DNA of 64,000 bases from contig NC_043740.1 in NCBI RefSeq assembly GCF_004337985.1, positions 2,889,616 through 2,953,615 of the forward strand, written 5' to 3'. The position numbers were made by a program, and so were the translations under genes. Under the pieces are notes generated by a model that saw only the letters and a program-made list of their open reading frames with translations, had not been told where the DNA came from and did no database searches. The stretch comes from Pyricularia pennisetigena. Taxonomy: Eukaryota > Ascomycota > Sordariomycetes > Magnaporthales > Pyriculariaceae. Shown in pieces: positions 23,477 through 34,907 of the stretch (its first letter is position 1; each line of letters starts with the position of its first letter).

Positions 23477-25780
23477 ATGCTGAAACTTTCATGTTTACTT
23501 GTTTATGAGTTCGGCTTTCCTGGCTTGCTGTTTTTTTTAGAGGGAGTGACGGACAAGGCAAATAAAAAAGGTACTCTTTGAACGACGGTGCATCACGAAG
23601 GGATTTTGCATTTTGCAGCAGCAACCCCAAAGACGGATCGGGGGATTTTTCATGATCAAGGCGTCTAGGTGTACACCTCGGAATTCAGGCCTGGCGGGGG
23701 CCGTTGAAACAAACGAAGAAAAAAAGCATGCCCTGCAAGCTCTTGGGCCCTTTCTCCCTTTACTCTCTCTTTGTGCCGTTTCTTGTCTTGCGTGGACTTG
23801 GTCGACGTTGCCGCCGGCCTTGTGACGATGGGATGTGTGCAGCGCTCGTCGTTTCATATCCGTGAGAATGGTGCTCAGAGGTACCCACCCACTGCATTTA
23901 TTCGACCGTCTTGTCGGTTGACTTATTGAGTCTGAAATGATATCTGTCCCAAACACACTGCAGTACACCAAGGCGTTCAGCGCGACTTCTCTGCTCTCCG
24001 CACGCCACCGCCGGCTAGTTACGATCACCGCATGGCCGAACCTTGGACCTATCTGCATGAGCAGCAGGCGTACATCTTAGCTCGCAAAGTCCCTGGGAGC
24101 CCCCCTCTCGAATTGGCTGGCCTGCCGCCATATGACACGCTGATGAAGCGTATCATAGGTTTTCTCAAGTGTCAAGCACTTGTCATATCTTGGGAAATGA
24201 TACGTACAAGCTGCGCTAGGTAAAGACGAGACAGGCCATGGCATTTGTCCAATCTGATGGGTATTTAATGCTCTCATCGCGCTCTTGCATAAATAGGCGC
24301 CTGTAGCTCAACTTCCCGCCCGCCAAAGCCTGGGGACTCGCAGCAGCCCGGTGCGCATGTGTGGTTCAGCGTATTCATGGCACAACGGGCCACGAGGGTC
24401 TGATTGTCGGGATTCCTAGGCGGTAGGCTTGTGTCTTCTTCTCTTTTTTTTTTTTTTTTTCGTCCCTAGAATACATGTGCTATGATAGCGGCGCAAAGCT
24501 GCAATAATTAGTCGTCGCTTGGGATTACAATATCTTTTAATATCTTTGTATCACGAACTCGAGGGTTCCAGTCGGGGACGAGAGATAATCGTTGGTAGCA
24601 TAGAAGGCTCTTGCTAACGTGGAGTGGCCCGTTGGAGTTGCAAAGGTTTTATATGCGTTATAAACTCCTTTATTCGGTAGTCAAAAATCATAAGGATCAG
24701 CTCCTTTGGCACAACAAGATGAGGACGGAAGGTGAAAGGTGTTGATTCCCTCTCCTGAGCTTCCGACCACGGCTGAGCATGGGTACGTATCAAAATTTGA
24801 TGATTTATAACATATCCAGCATATATATTTGAATACCCCAATGCTACACAAGTAATGGTGACTCTTCTCGGAAAATAACCTCGCAAGGAGTTTTGTATGG
24901 TTATAAAAAAACCCCCCCCCCCGTCCTTGCCAGCGGATACAATCCATTCTGGACACCCAAGTTGGACACGTGACCTCCAAGGCAATATATGACTGCAACA
25001 AGCAAGGGTGAGTTCGAATGCCTTTGTGGTAACCAAGATGTGGCCCGGCCTTGTAACCGATATATGTACCTCGAAAACTATGGCTAAAAAGTTACTTCTG
25101 TTACCGGTGCACTAGTCGAGTAAAGGATACACGGTTGTTGTCCCGAGTTAGTGTCGCAAGGGGTATAATGCAAGTCGCTAAACCCTTTCTAGTCCGATAC
25201 TGCATGCGCACTATATCACTACGTGATGTCAATGACGGCTATTTATAATTACTCTACTATAGGATAAATAGGAAATGCGGGAGGGCAACCAGGGACCAAG
25301 ACCGCGTTCAAATTACCCGGTGACATGGTTCGGCCGGAGTGACACAACAAAGGTGAGTGTGCCAGACCAAAGAAACTGTTGACTTGGTTGGGCCCCAATT
25401 GTCAAAAACCACACAGGACGTATCGAGTAAGAAAACATGGGCACGTCTGGGCCACGCAGGTTTTTGTATCAAGATCTTTAATCATTAGCATTTACAAGAA
25501 TCTAATCATATTTTTCCTCGTTAAAAATCCCGTTGCATGCATCATCCCCCTGACAGCAGGGAGCTCTACTGCAAGAATCCATACCCGGTCGTGGAAGGTG
25601 CTTCAGGTCCGACCAAGCCAGTCGCTGCTCCGGTCACGTTGATAAAACGCAACCCCCAGAGATGGGCCAAAGTCGACCCTAGGCTGTTGACAGCCTCTTC
25701 CCCCCCCCCCCACGCCCAGAAACCTCCTCCTCACGGTAGAATAAACCCCCCCTTTGCCATCAAGCAAGCGAAGGAGCCAT
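23477..25780. other. 2.3-kb intergenic region, RPL38 to secreted-protein gene
   Basis: No supported gene. It holds a T run at 24446-24460, a C run at about 24910-24922 and another at about 25700-25711. It also holds the second copy of the 20-bp repeat (24787-24806). A 173-codon frame on the minus strand (23537-24058) was examined and rejected. Confidence 0.45.
24787..24806. repeat. 20-bp dispersed repeat, copy 2
   Basis: Identical over 20 bases to 22578-22597 and in the same orientation, 2.2 kb away. Surrounding sequence differs, so this is not part of a long duplication visible by eye. Confidence 0.6.
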
Positions 25781-26297
25781 TTACAAGTCCTCGCAGTAGT
25801 CGATGGTGCTGGTGACGGTGACGGTAGGGGTAGGGGCAGTGGTGACGGCAGAGGTGATGCCCCAGCAGTTGCAGGCCGAAGCGTAGGCGGCGTCAGATGA
25901 GCAAGCGGTGGCGTAGGTGGGCTTGACGTTGGAGGTGGCCTGGCGGATCTCGAGAATGGCGTCACGCTTGATGACGGCGGTGCCCTCAGCCTCGACGGTC
26001 ACGGTCACGGTGCTGAAGAAGGGGGTCATGTTAGTACACATACAATGGGTTTGGGTCATGTATACAAAACAACGCAAAAACAAGCCCCTGGAAACCATCC
26101 GGTTGCACTTACGTGGCAGCGGGGGTGACGGTGGTGGTCTGGAAGCTGGAGCAGTCGGCCTGGCGGACCGAGAGGGGAGCAGGACGGTCCTGGACTCCGG
26201 TGATGGCACGGTTGCAGTTGTTGCCGGCACACTCGCGCTTCTCAACGACGCTGCCAAAGGCGAGCGAGACGAGCGACAGAATGGCGATGACCTTCAT
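25781..26297 (-). CDS. Small secreted cysteine-containing protein
   Basis: Minus strand, exon 1 26113-26297 and exon 2 25781-26012, 138 residues. A clear signal peptide (MKVIAILSLVSLAFGSVV) is followed by a Lys-Arg pair, a possible Kex2 site, then ECAGNNCNRAITG and ADCSSFQTTTVTP. The C-x4-C-NRA-x-TG block before a Thr/Val-rich stretch recurs, from memory, in many secreted proteins of Sordariomycetes. The second exon has another Lys-Arg (VIKRDA) and ends ACNCWGITS...TIDYCEDL. There are seven cysteines in all. The 100-nt intron keeps frame. It could be a cell-wall or effector-type protein; no enzyme domain is visible. It stands alone in a gene-poor interval. Confidence 0.82.
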
Positions 26298-29200
26298 TTT
26301 GACAGGGGTTTCGTTGGGGGAGTTGGACCGTAAAGTGGCAACGAAGTTGAATAAATCAGGGCCTTTTTCGTCGACTGTGAGCGTACAGTTGAGGGAAGCT
26401 GAGGGGGTGAAGAAAGGGAAGAGAGGGAAACCTGCATCAAGGAGGGTTGGGAGGGCTACCGTGATATACCCTTTTTTGACTGCTACCACCTCACTGCATA
26501 CCCATGGGGTAGGGAGGAGGGTTGGCAGGCGGAGTACACCAGCCAGGGGTAAGATGAGTAGGCCATGACGAAAATGGAAGACAGCAAGATAGTCTCCGTG
26601 CTTTAGCTCTTCGCCCTGTCGTCGTCGGTGTTAGCCCTGCAGGCCATGCATGCAGGTGTGGGAAAGTACCTGCCCGAGAAGGGCAAGGCCAAGCAAACGA
26701 CGCGAGTATGGGGTGGTTCAATAATATTGGCAAACCCCGGTCCGCGGTCCGATGCCACCATGAGAGCCCTAGGATTCTGGGTTGCAAACTTTGGTGCTTG
26801 TCCAACAGACCGCTGAGTTTTTTTTTTTCTTCTTCTTTTTTCTCTCTTCTTGTCAACAAACCAACCTCACTCGCTACACCTGCGCAAACCTCGTATGGGC
26901 TGAGGTCTCATGTTCCCGCGCTCGGGTTACATAGACCACAAAAGCCATATCTCAGGTGGATCAGGAATCAATAGAGAAGCGAGTAAATTGGGGTTGCCTG
27001 GACCGATATCCCACAGCCTGTCTTTTCCGTGGTCCCAACGGCTTGGCTTGAGTGGATGCCACCCATGCCATCTTGGCAGCTGTGATTGCCTGGTCAAGCC
27101 GGAGAAGGCTTCTCCTCACCGGGGGAGGCGGCGAACATGATATCGACCGGCCTATTCCACCTATGGGAGGTGGCCGTCTAATAGGAGGAGCCAAGCACAC
27201 CAATTCGGTGAAAGAAGATTCCTCTGTAGCAGCTCGTAGGTAAGTTACTCTCATAGACACAAAATCCTGGACCAGCTTGCTGCTGGAACGACACGTCCGG
27301 AGTAAAACAAAATCAGCGCATTGGCCCTAGGTGTGAATCCGCAAATTAAAGCTGTCACAAATATAATAATCAGAAGAGATTATTATAAGTCCTCAACATA
27401 AACAGTGATCAAAGCGCCAGGTTATAGAGTTTGCGATCATGCAGGGGCGGAATGAGGTAGCATGAACCCAATGGACAATGACTTCCCGCACACGCACACA
27501 CGTGGTGGTGTGGAACTTTGTTCACTCAAAGAAAGAGTCTCCTCACGCAAAGATTCTTGGGAAATGGGCAACATGGGGAGTAAGGTTGTGTCCCTTCTCC
27601 AATTTCCGATCAACAGCCCAGTCCCACTCTTTTTGCTGCTTATCCATTCGGTGGAGCCTTTTTAGCCGTTAGAGAAAAAAAAAACACGGTTGGGGAAGGC
27701 AAGGTCTGATTGGACGGTGGCATTCGCCCAGTGAGGAGGAGTTCGGCTCAGGGTAAAATCCCAACCGCCATGGCGACAGACAAAAACTCGCCTAGGCAGG
27801 CCTCTCTCTCTCCAAGCCCAACCACAGAGGTGGTGGCTATACTGTGGTACCGTAAGGTATCGTATTTTCCCCCGCTCCAGCTGAAGAGGGGAGAATGGAA
27901 TGATCATTGCGGGACACCGCTTTCGTGCTGCAGGTGCGACAATCCGGGTCGGCATCCGAGACGGGTGAATACAATTTGTACAGTTGAGAGTATAGGTAGT
28001 CTTGGTATCTTGTCTTGCTTTGTCTAGTCTAGTATCTGTAGTCCAGGATACACTTGTCTTCGATGGTTCGGTTAAACGGATCGCTTGCAAGTGTTGTACC
28101 AACGAGCAGTTCTTTGAAGAAGCTTACTCTGTAATCTCGTGGATCGCCTGCTTAATCCAGCCTTTTATCGCTCGCTCGCAGCCAGGGGGGGGGGGGGGGG
28201 GGGNNGGGGAGAAAGGATCAGACAAATTAGGATAAGAAAATCGAATACAAAAAAAAATCGCCACACATGGCTACTTCACTTCGTAAATTTCCAAGTTAAT
28301 ATGACCTCGTTGCGGGGGAAGGTTTCGTTTCTGGAAGGTGCACTCACGCCAAGCGTCAGGGGTACCGGGGTACTAGCCCATCCTTGACGGCCCGCTAAAG
28401 GAACGGACCAGCCACTTCGCGCTTTTGTGTCGCCCATCTTTTGCTTCCCCTTTGCTTGCCATCTCGTCAATCGGGCCCAAGGAACCGAACTCCAGTGATT
28501 ACCTACCTACTTTAGCCCCATGGCTCAATCTTTGACAGAGCTAGAGAGATAAACAATCTTTCGTCGTAATCACCTCCAAATATCACACTCGACCTCTTTC
28601 CCCCGGTGTGGCTTGGCTGACACCTGCCTCGCTGGTACCGGTCAAACAGTATACCAAGACATTGTTTATCAGCGCAGCTACCGGGGGGTGCTCTCAGCTG
28701 AGCCTAACCAACAAGCAGGCATCCAGGTGCCGGCTGCCCAAACCACCCGTGCCGTTTATATACACGTGCGGGTAGCTGCGTGTCGACTTTGTCTCTTGTG
28801 TCTCCGCTTTCCAAAATTATACAAATCTCATTGTCTTCATGCTGTCCTACAGCAAACCAGGGCACAGTCCTCTCCGACCTAAGGTCGAGTTCAGGGGGTC
28901 ATGAGACGTCAAGGTTTTGGATATAGACGATATCAAGACAAAGCCGCCACGGCTTTCCTCCAGTGAGAAGCTATCTTGCTGGCAAAGTCTACAGGGTAAT
29001 GCGGGGGTCGTTCATTAAGCATTGATATTGATTGCTTGTTTTGGTCTGAATGATAAAGATAAATAAATGAAGGTCGTAAATTAGGCGAGCCTACAGACAA
29101 CGAGCCTCGCAAAAGTGCCTTGCACGAGCTGCCGCGAAAAACCCAACAAAGTACACGGAATTGACTGCAATTGTTGTTCTGATAGTATCAGTATTCCAAG

Positions 29201-29335
29201 CCTCAAGACGCAAACTTTTCCAGCCTTGGAGCCCCTGACCACCACCCGCCCCCTCATAATATTTCGGCAGCCTGTTTACTCACAAGTAATATTGTTATCA
29301 TCACCGTCCCATATTCCTTTTGCTCCTCGTGTCCA
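26298..29335. other. 3.0-kb gene-poor interval with an assembly gap
   Basis: No frame here has a recognisable domain or a convincing splice chain. It includes a poly-G run interrupted by two N at 28204-28205. A moderately G+C-rich patch near 27050-27240 is open on both strands, but I could not make a gene of it. Confidence 0.45.
28185..28209. repeat. Poly-G run with two undetermined bases
   Basis: Nineteen G, two N, then four G. This is either a true homopolymer that sequencing could not resolve or an assembly join. The length should not be trusted. Confidence 0.9.
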
Positions 29336-31958
29336 TCATCCAAAAACGATGTTTACGCCCATTTCCTGGCTAACCACCCTCCACATATCAGCCGTCCCTT
29401 TGAGTTCTCGGGAGCAGGCCGTTGAAAGCTGAGCAGGGCTGGTCTCTGACCCCAATCTGTCCGGCCTCACAGTCTCTCCACCTCCACTCTCAGCCCTTCT
29501 CCAAACTTCCTGGACAATGTCCCATGCTCGCTCAATATTGGTCATGCCTTGCCTCTTGTCGATGGCCGCGAAAGCCGTCCGCGCAGTATCGCGATCGGCC
29601 TCGGTCGCAGCCTCACACGCAGCGACAAACAGCGGCCACAGCAGCGCGCCCATCGGCCCTTGGTGTTCCACAGTTGCCGCGCAGTGCCTCAGCGAGAGGT
29701 TTGTATGGCGCTGGACGAGCGGGTGGTCGCGTGGGTGCGAGAGCACGGTACGGTAGAGGTAGACGAGGGCCGAGTTGCGGTATGCGAGGGCGTTGTTGAG
29801 AATAGAGTGTAGCCGGGCCGAGTCGCTACCTGACCTCTTCTCTTCCCCTGCCGAGGCTTCGTCTTTCGCAGCAGTGCTATCTTCCACCAGCTTGGTTGAA
29901 TCACTCTCGTGAAGGACCCATCCGGTCGGCAGGTTGGGGGTCCATCCAAGCAGTGCAGCCTCCACAGCCCCGACTGTAGTTTCGAATTCTGTTCGCAGAA
30001 CCGCGACTTTGCCGGTATGGCCAGCATCACGCGCCTTTGCGACGTCGGTCTTGAGCGGGAGGAGGGCCGATAGACGATGAATTATCGGCCATAGCGTTGT
30101 GGCCATGCCCAGAAGACTGTCCACGTTGTTGAGAGTCGAAGTGGCGGTTGGTGCCGATATCGGGAATGGCACAAGGCAGCCTGCTGCTGGGGCGGTGGAC
30201 AGTGGCGCTGTGCCAAATGAAAGAGCCGCGATTACGTCGTAGAAGCGGAATGCCTACAGGGAGCTGGTTAGATGATGTCTTTTTTTTTTTTTTTCTCCTT
30301 TTCTGGAATAAGTGAAAAAGGTATGCTTACTCGCTCGAGGAAGATTCCCGTCGAGTCTAGGGGCTCCGGATTCGAGCACATGACTGTCAGAGCACCCTTG
30401 AGATGACCTTCGACAATGTTGGAGCGGCCTCTCTGAACCAGCTATTTTGAGTCCAAGTCAGTAACGTGTTGGCAAGATAGACATAACAACAATCTACGGA
30501 ACTTACCACTTCATAGTAAATTAGTAGCATGATAGCCGCCAGAACCTCATTTCGATTCGCGCCCGCATTGTGCATCCTTATCAACCCGGCAAGCCCCTGG
30601 ATTGCCCGGTGGTGGTAGTATAAAGACTTCTCGCCCCCTTGCACATCCACACCTCGATGCTCCAAATGCGCTCCCGCGAGCGCAAAAACCGCATCGGCAA
30701 CAGGTGAGTTGCCGCCGCCGCCGCCACCACCACCACCACCACCGCTACGCATCAGTGGTAGAACGAGCTGCTGAAATGGATTGCCCGTCTCCTCGCGAAA
30801 GACAATTAAATGAGAAAGGACGTTGCAAAAGTGATCCACCAGCGACCGTTGGCGTGGGTTCTCGGAAAATTCCGAAAACGAAGGGCATGTGAACTCGAGC
30901 AGAGGTGACCGGACCGTGGCAGGGGAGCAGATTGTAAGGTCGGTGCTGAAGATGGTGTTTCCGGTGGTTGTGTTTGTTGCCACGGTTGTTGTCGACGTGA
31001 AGGAGCTCCTCCTATCGTGCTTGATCCCGATCAGCCCTGCCCCTCCTCCTCCGATGTCGATTTCCTCCTCGCCATCGTCGTCGTCTTCGTCGTATCTAAG
31101 CACTCTTGGCTGAGTAGTCGAGCTGAGCGGGCCTGCGAGATCTTCATCCGGATTTATTGTAACCGAGCTGATCTCCAGGGGAGGCGCCAGTAGTATATTT
31201 GGATCAAAAGTGTCGTCCAGTGGAGAAAAGATAAGATCATCGTCAAAAGGATCAGGTATGCTCGCTTGCCAAGGCTGATGTCCCCAGTCATGTGAGACGC
31301 GTTGATGTTGACCAAGGCGGTCCTCGCAGGCGTCGAACCTATCAAATCGGACGCCATGGTCGTCTGCTTCAGACTCATGTTGCCGGTCTCCGTTGGTAGA
31401 GGCGTCGGCCAGCGAGGAAACGAAAGAGTCACGCTTCCTGCGCTGCCTGGGCCTAACGGGCTCATAAACACAGGAGCTCCCTCGCTCCGCACAGCGGGAG
31501 CACTGCGGTCGTTCCTCGTTACATTTCTTTTTCTGTGGATAGTCAATGGGAAAGGTCAGCTTTGTTTGAAAACGCTTTTTTCGCGAGTGATTTGAGAGTA
31601 TAGTGGCCGCATAGCATATTCCCCGCAACCACACCGTCATTGTAATGGGATAAGCGGCTGAAGCGTGGGGGGGACTAGGCAAGCCAGTGAAGCTGAGAAC
31701 AAAACGGACCCTTTCTTTGCTGTAACATGGGGGGTTTTTTCTGTTAGCAATCCTATCCGAGCGGCTGAAGAACAATTCAAGAAAATGGTGGGAAGATCAT
31801 ACCAGGATGTGCAACCTGGAATAGTGGCCAAGAGGATAAAAAGTCAGTCAACCAGTCCCCAGATGGTAATTGTACCGCGCTACAAGTCAGCTAAACTTAC
31901 CAGCTCTTGACCGACGCTTCGGGGCCTTGGGAGCCGCGAGCTTTGTAAATAGCAGCAT
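29336..31958 (-). CDS. Zn2Cys6 transcription factor with Fungal_trans_2-type regulatory region
   Basis: Minus strand, six exons: 31901-31958, 31803-31815 (13 nt), 31710-31719 (10 nt), 30507-31532, 30331-30441 and 29336-30253; 711 residues. The joined N-terminus reads [35 protein letters not shown]. This is exact C-x2-C-x6-C-x6-C-x2-C-x6-C spacing, followed by a basic linker (RPRQRRKRD). The spacing only works if the 13-nt and 10-nt exons are used; intron 2 has a GCTAAC branch site. The middle is acidic and low in complexity ([17 protein letters not shown]; a polyglycine run). The C-terminal half ([32 protein letters not shown]) resembles the fungal regulator domain Fungal_trans_2. Nuclear DNA binding is inferred. 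The target pathway is unknown, and no metabolic cluster lies beside it. Confidence 0.87.
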
Positions 31959-34907
31959 GATGGCAAATTGGGGGCTATTCCATCAGTTGAAGTCTGCAGT
32001 CGTGTATATGACAGCGATTTTGCATCCTTTTGTTTAAAACAACGACCACGACCGCGTGGGTAAGTAGGGCAAGCTAGATTATTGCAAGACCCAAAATTAA
32101 ACAAAAAAAAAAAAAAAAAACGAAGGGGACCAAAAAGAATAAAATAGAAACCCAGCCCAGGACTAAAAAAGGGACCCTCTCCCTAGGCGCGATTGAGAAA
32201 AAAAAATACGGACAAGGCAAACTCGACGATCCCCATTTTTCAAGCTCTCCTTTTTCTCTTTGTTTTCCCCTCCACGCCACGGCTCCGCGCAAATCATCGC
32301 CGGGCAAACCCTGGGCCCCCGGGGGGTTCTATGGAACATTGGAGGGTTGTGGTGTCGTACCTGGCGGTCGAGACGTGGAGAAGTTTGCGGGGTTGGCCTT
32401 GGAGAAATGTGGTCACGCGCGATGAAGTCCGCTAGGTTGGTTTTTTGGGGGTGATTACCTTGCTTGTGGCTCCCTGTTTCCTATGTGCCCATACTGTATA
32501 CACGTTACGTCCTGCCCATCGGCAACTGGGTTTCGCGACCACTTTGTATGGAGTATAATAAGGACCTAGCTCGACTCGGCTACTAAAAGAGGCAAATGTT
32601 CCGATGCCTTGGATTGTGCTTATTACATCTCGTAGATTCCATCTCGCGTAGATAATATGAATCAATGCTATCCCTTGTTTACGTGGTACGATTGATGCAA
32701 CGCCGGTGTTTTGATCGTTCCCGAGAAGGGCGTATTGAGTGGAATATGGCGAGCGTCACCATTCAAAAGCGTCGCCACTAGGCTGAGGAGATCTTTGGGT
32801 AAATACCCTGGGCGCCTAGGTAGGTAGGTATGTCCCGTACGTATTTCTACGCTATGCGATGGTACCTGGCACAGTCTGTCTTTACGTAACCACCTGGAAC
32901 ATGTTGTACGTTTGGACTCTACGGTGCGGTAACAAGTGTTGTAGGGATACGCGCCTTGTATTGCTGGTCAATTAAAGTGGAGGAGAATGCGCAGTTCATG
33001 ATTGTTCCCATCGCCGAGCCCATCTTAACCGGCGGACGGGTGGAGAACCACAGCCCCCTCCACGTTCGGCTTTTACCGGTTGAATACACCTTCGCTTGCT
33101 TGGGTAGGTAGGTACCTTACAGGCCCTAACCCGGGGGGCCTGTGCAACCTGCCTCACTGGCAGACGCCCAAAATTTGACTGTTGTCTGTTTCTGACTTTC
33201 TCGCAAGCATGTAGCTTGCTCTACCTGGGATCGCCATTCTGATCTGTGCCTCCAGGTCTTCAATTACACAACCTCATGAACGAACTACTTCGCAAAATTC
33301 AAACTTTGATTTTACAAAGATTCACTAGCAGATCAAGCATTGAACAATGGGACAGTCACATGCCTGATCATTCGGTCCGTCAGTTGTGGGTCTTGAGGAT
33401 GCTACGCACAGGGGTCTTGGGACCATGTGCATTTTGAAGGTGTCGACTTGGGGACGTTGGTTCGATACTCGCCGCGTAAAGAACACTAAACACGTGCAGC
33501 TGATGAGGTCGTACTGGATTTTATGCTTAGCACCTTATGCAAACTTAGGCTCATGGGTCTCAAGCGAGTTCATGTATAAGTGTATAAGCAACAACAACAA
33601 CAACAACAAAAAAAAAAAAAAAAAAAAAAGAATTCCACGCTTGGCATACATGGAATCAAAAAGGCCCCCGCATCTCCGTTGGTGCATGATGGCCTTCCCT
33701 TTCCTTCCCTCCCTCCCTTCAACGGCCAGGCCATGCACCCATGGCGGCAACGCGGGAATGGAATGGCACGTTGCAACGACTACTATTTGTGGATTGGACT
33801 CAGAGGGTCGTCCGTTCTCGGCCCTTTGCAACCTCCCTCTGGTCACTATTGTCCTGCGGCTGATTGGTGTGTGAGAGCCTGCGATGGTGCATATTCAGTT
33901 TTCGAGGGCCGTCTTCTCATTCGCCAGTCTGACATCTTGCCTGTATGCCGTAGTGCTGATGCCAGGCCTCTGGGCACGCCTGTGGATTCTTACTACAGAT
34001 GGCAGACACACCCACTTCTAAGCTCCTTACCTTCCTTCCGTTCATCGAGCCCTTTCTTCTTTCGTTCACCTGCTTTGCTCGATCTCTCGATTCCAATTTT
34101 AGCAGCTTCTTTATTCAGTGGATCTCGATGCTGTTGGGAGGGTTAAATGTCTCGATAACAAACACAAACCCAGTTCATGACGGTGACAGCCTGGGTTTGT
34201 TTTGCGCAAGAAGTCTTGACTGTATTGATATGGCTTCATGAGCTCAGGCGACCTAGGTAAGTTTTAAACTGGTGGCAATCGGTCAGCATATCAACGGCGC
34301 AGTCGATAACATGACTGCCGTGTTGCTGCCGGCCGGACCGTGTCCTCGTCGCCCACCGACGTTGCTGGGCCTCAGCCTTGCTTACGGCTCAAAAAGTTTG
34401 TGGTTCGGAGGTGTTGCAGCGTTCAATAATATTGTTGGTTGTGCATGTGCTGCCACTCCGAAAGTCTCTCACCCACCCACACGGAGACCTTTGCTTTGCC
34501 CACCGAGTCCTGGTTGCCGATGTAGTTGGGGGTTGTTTGCATAAGCCACCTTGCGATGGTACCACGGTTTCCTCCGCCCTTACTTCGCGCTGCATACATC
34601 CTCTGGCGCCCGCCCGCGTGGTTCCGTTTCTTTCGGTTCATCTCTGTCTTTTTTTTTTCGCAAAATTGCCATCATTTTTCTTCTCGTTCCGCATTGAATA
34701 CCATGCTTGTCTTCGACTGTGGAAGGTATAGAGTGTAGGAGCTCGACCGATATACGTCTGGTGATTCACGGTGCAATACTAAAGGATACCTGCATTTTCC
34801 CCAAATCTCGCCAAGGTATTTTTGTACGCCAGCTTGGGGCTTGGAGCCCAGACTCAACACTCCGGAGCCACCTCTAGCAACAAGACAAACCCAAAAAATC
34901 AGCCGCA
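31959..34907. other. 2.9-kb divergent intergenic region
   Basis: Between outward-facing starts of the zinc-cluster gene and the Cys-rich membrane protein gene. It contains an 18-A run near 32103, GGTAGGTAGGTA words near 32819 and 33105, and a (CAA)n-plus-poly-A tract at 33590-33629. It is unusually long for a fungal promoter. No gene is supported; frames at 33580-34146 and 34272-34731 lack features. Confidence 0.45.
33590..33629. repeat. (CAA)n followed by a 23-A run
   Basis: Six CAA triplets run into an uninterrupted A tract at 33607-33629. It is a simple microsatellite. Confidence 0.85.

Noticed and set aside
23537..24058. 173-codon frame on the minus strand downstream of RPL38
   Set aside because: Composition is irregular, no motif is visible, and it runs through the likely RPL38 3' UTR.
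26961..27260. G+C-rich patch open on both strands, possible exon
   Set aside because: No splice sites joined it to neighbouring frames, and neither translation resembles a known family.
33440..33480. GGTTCGATAC, similar to a tRNA T-loop
   Set aside because: The flanking bases do not form a T stem or acceptor stem.
33580..34146. 188-codon frame starting in the CAA/poly-A repeat
   Set aside because: The first third is translated simple repeat (Gln then Lys), and the rest has no features.
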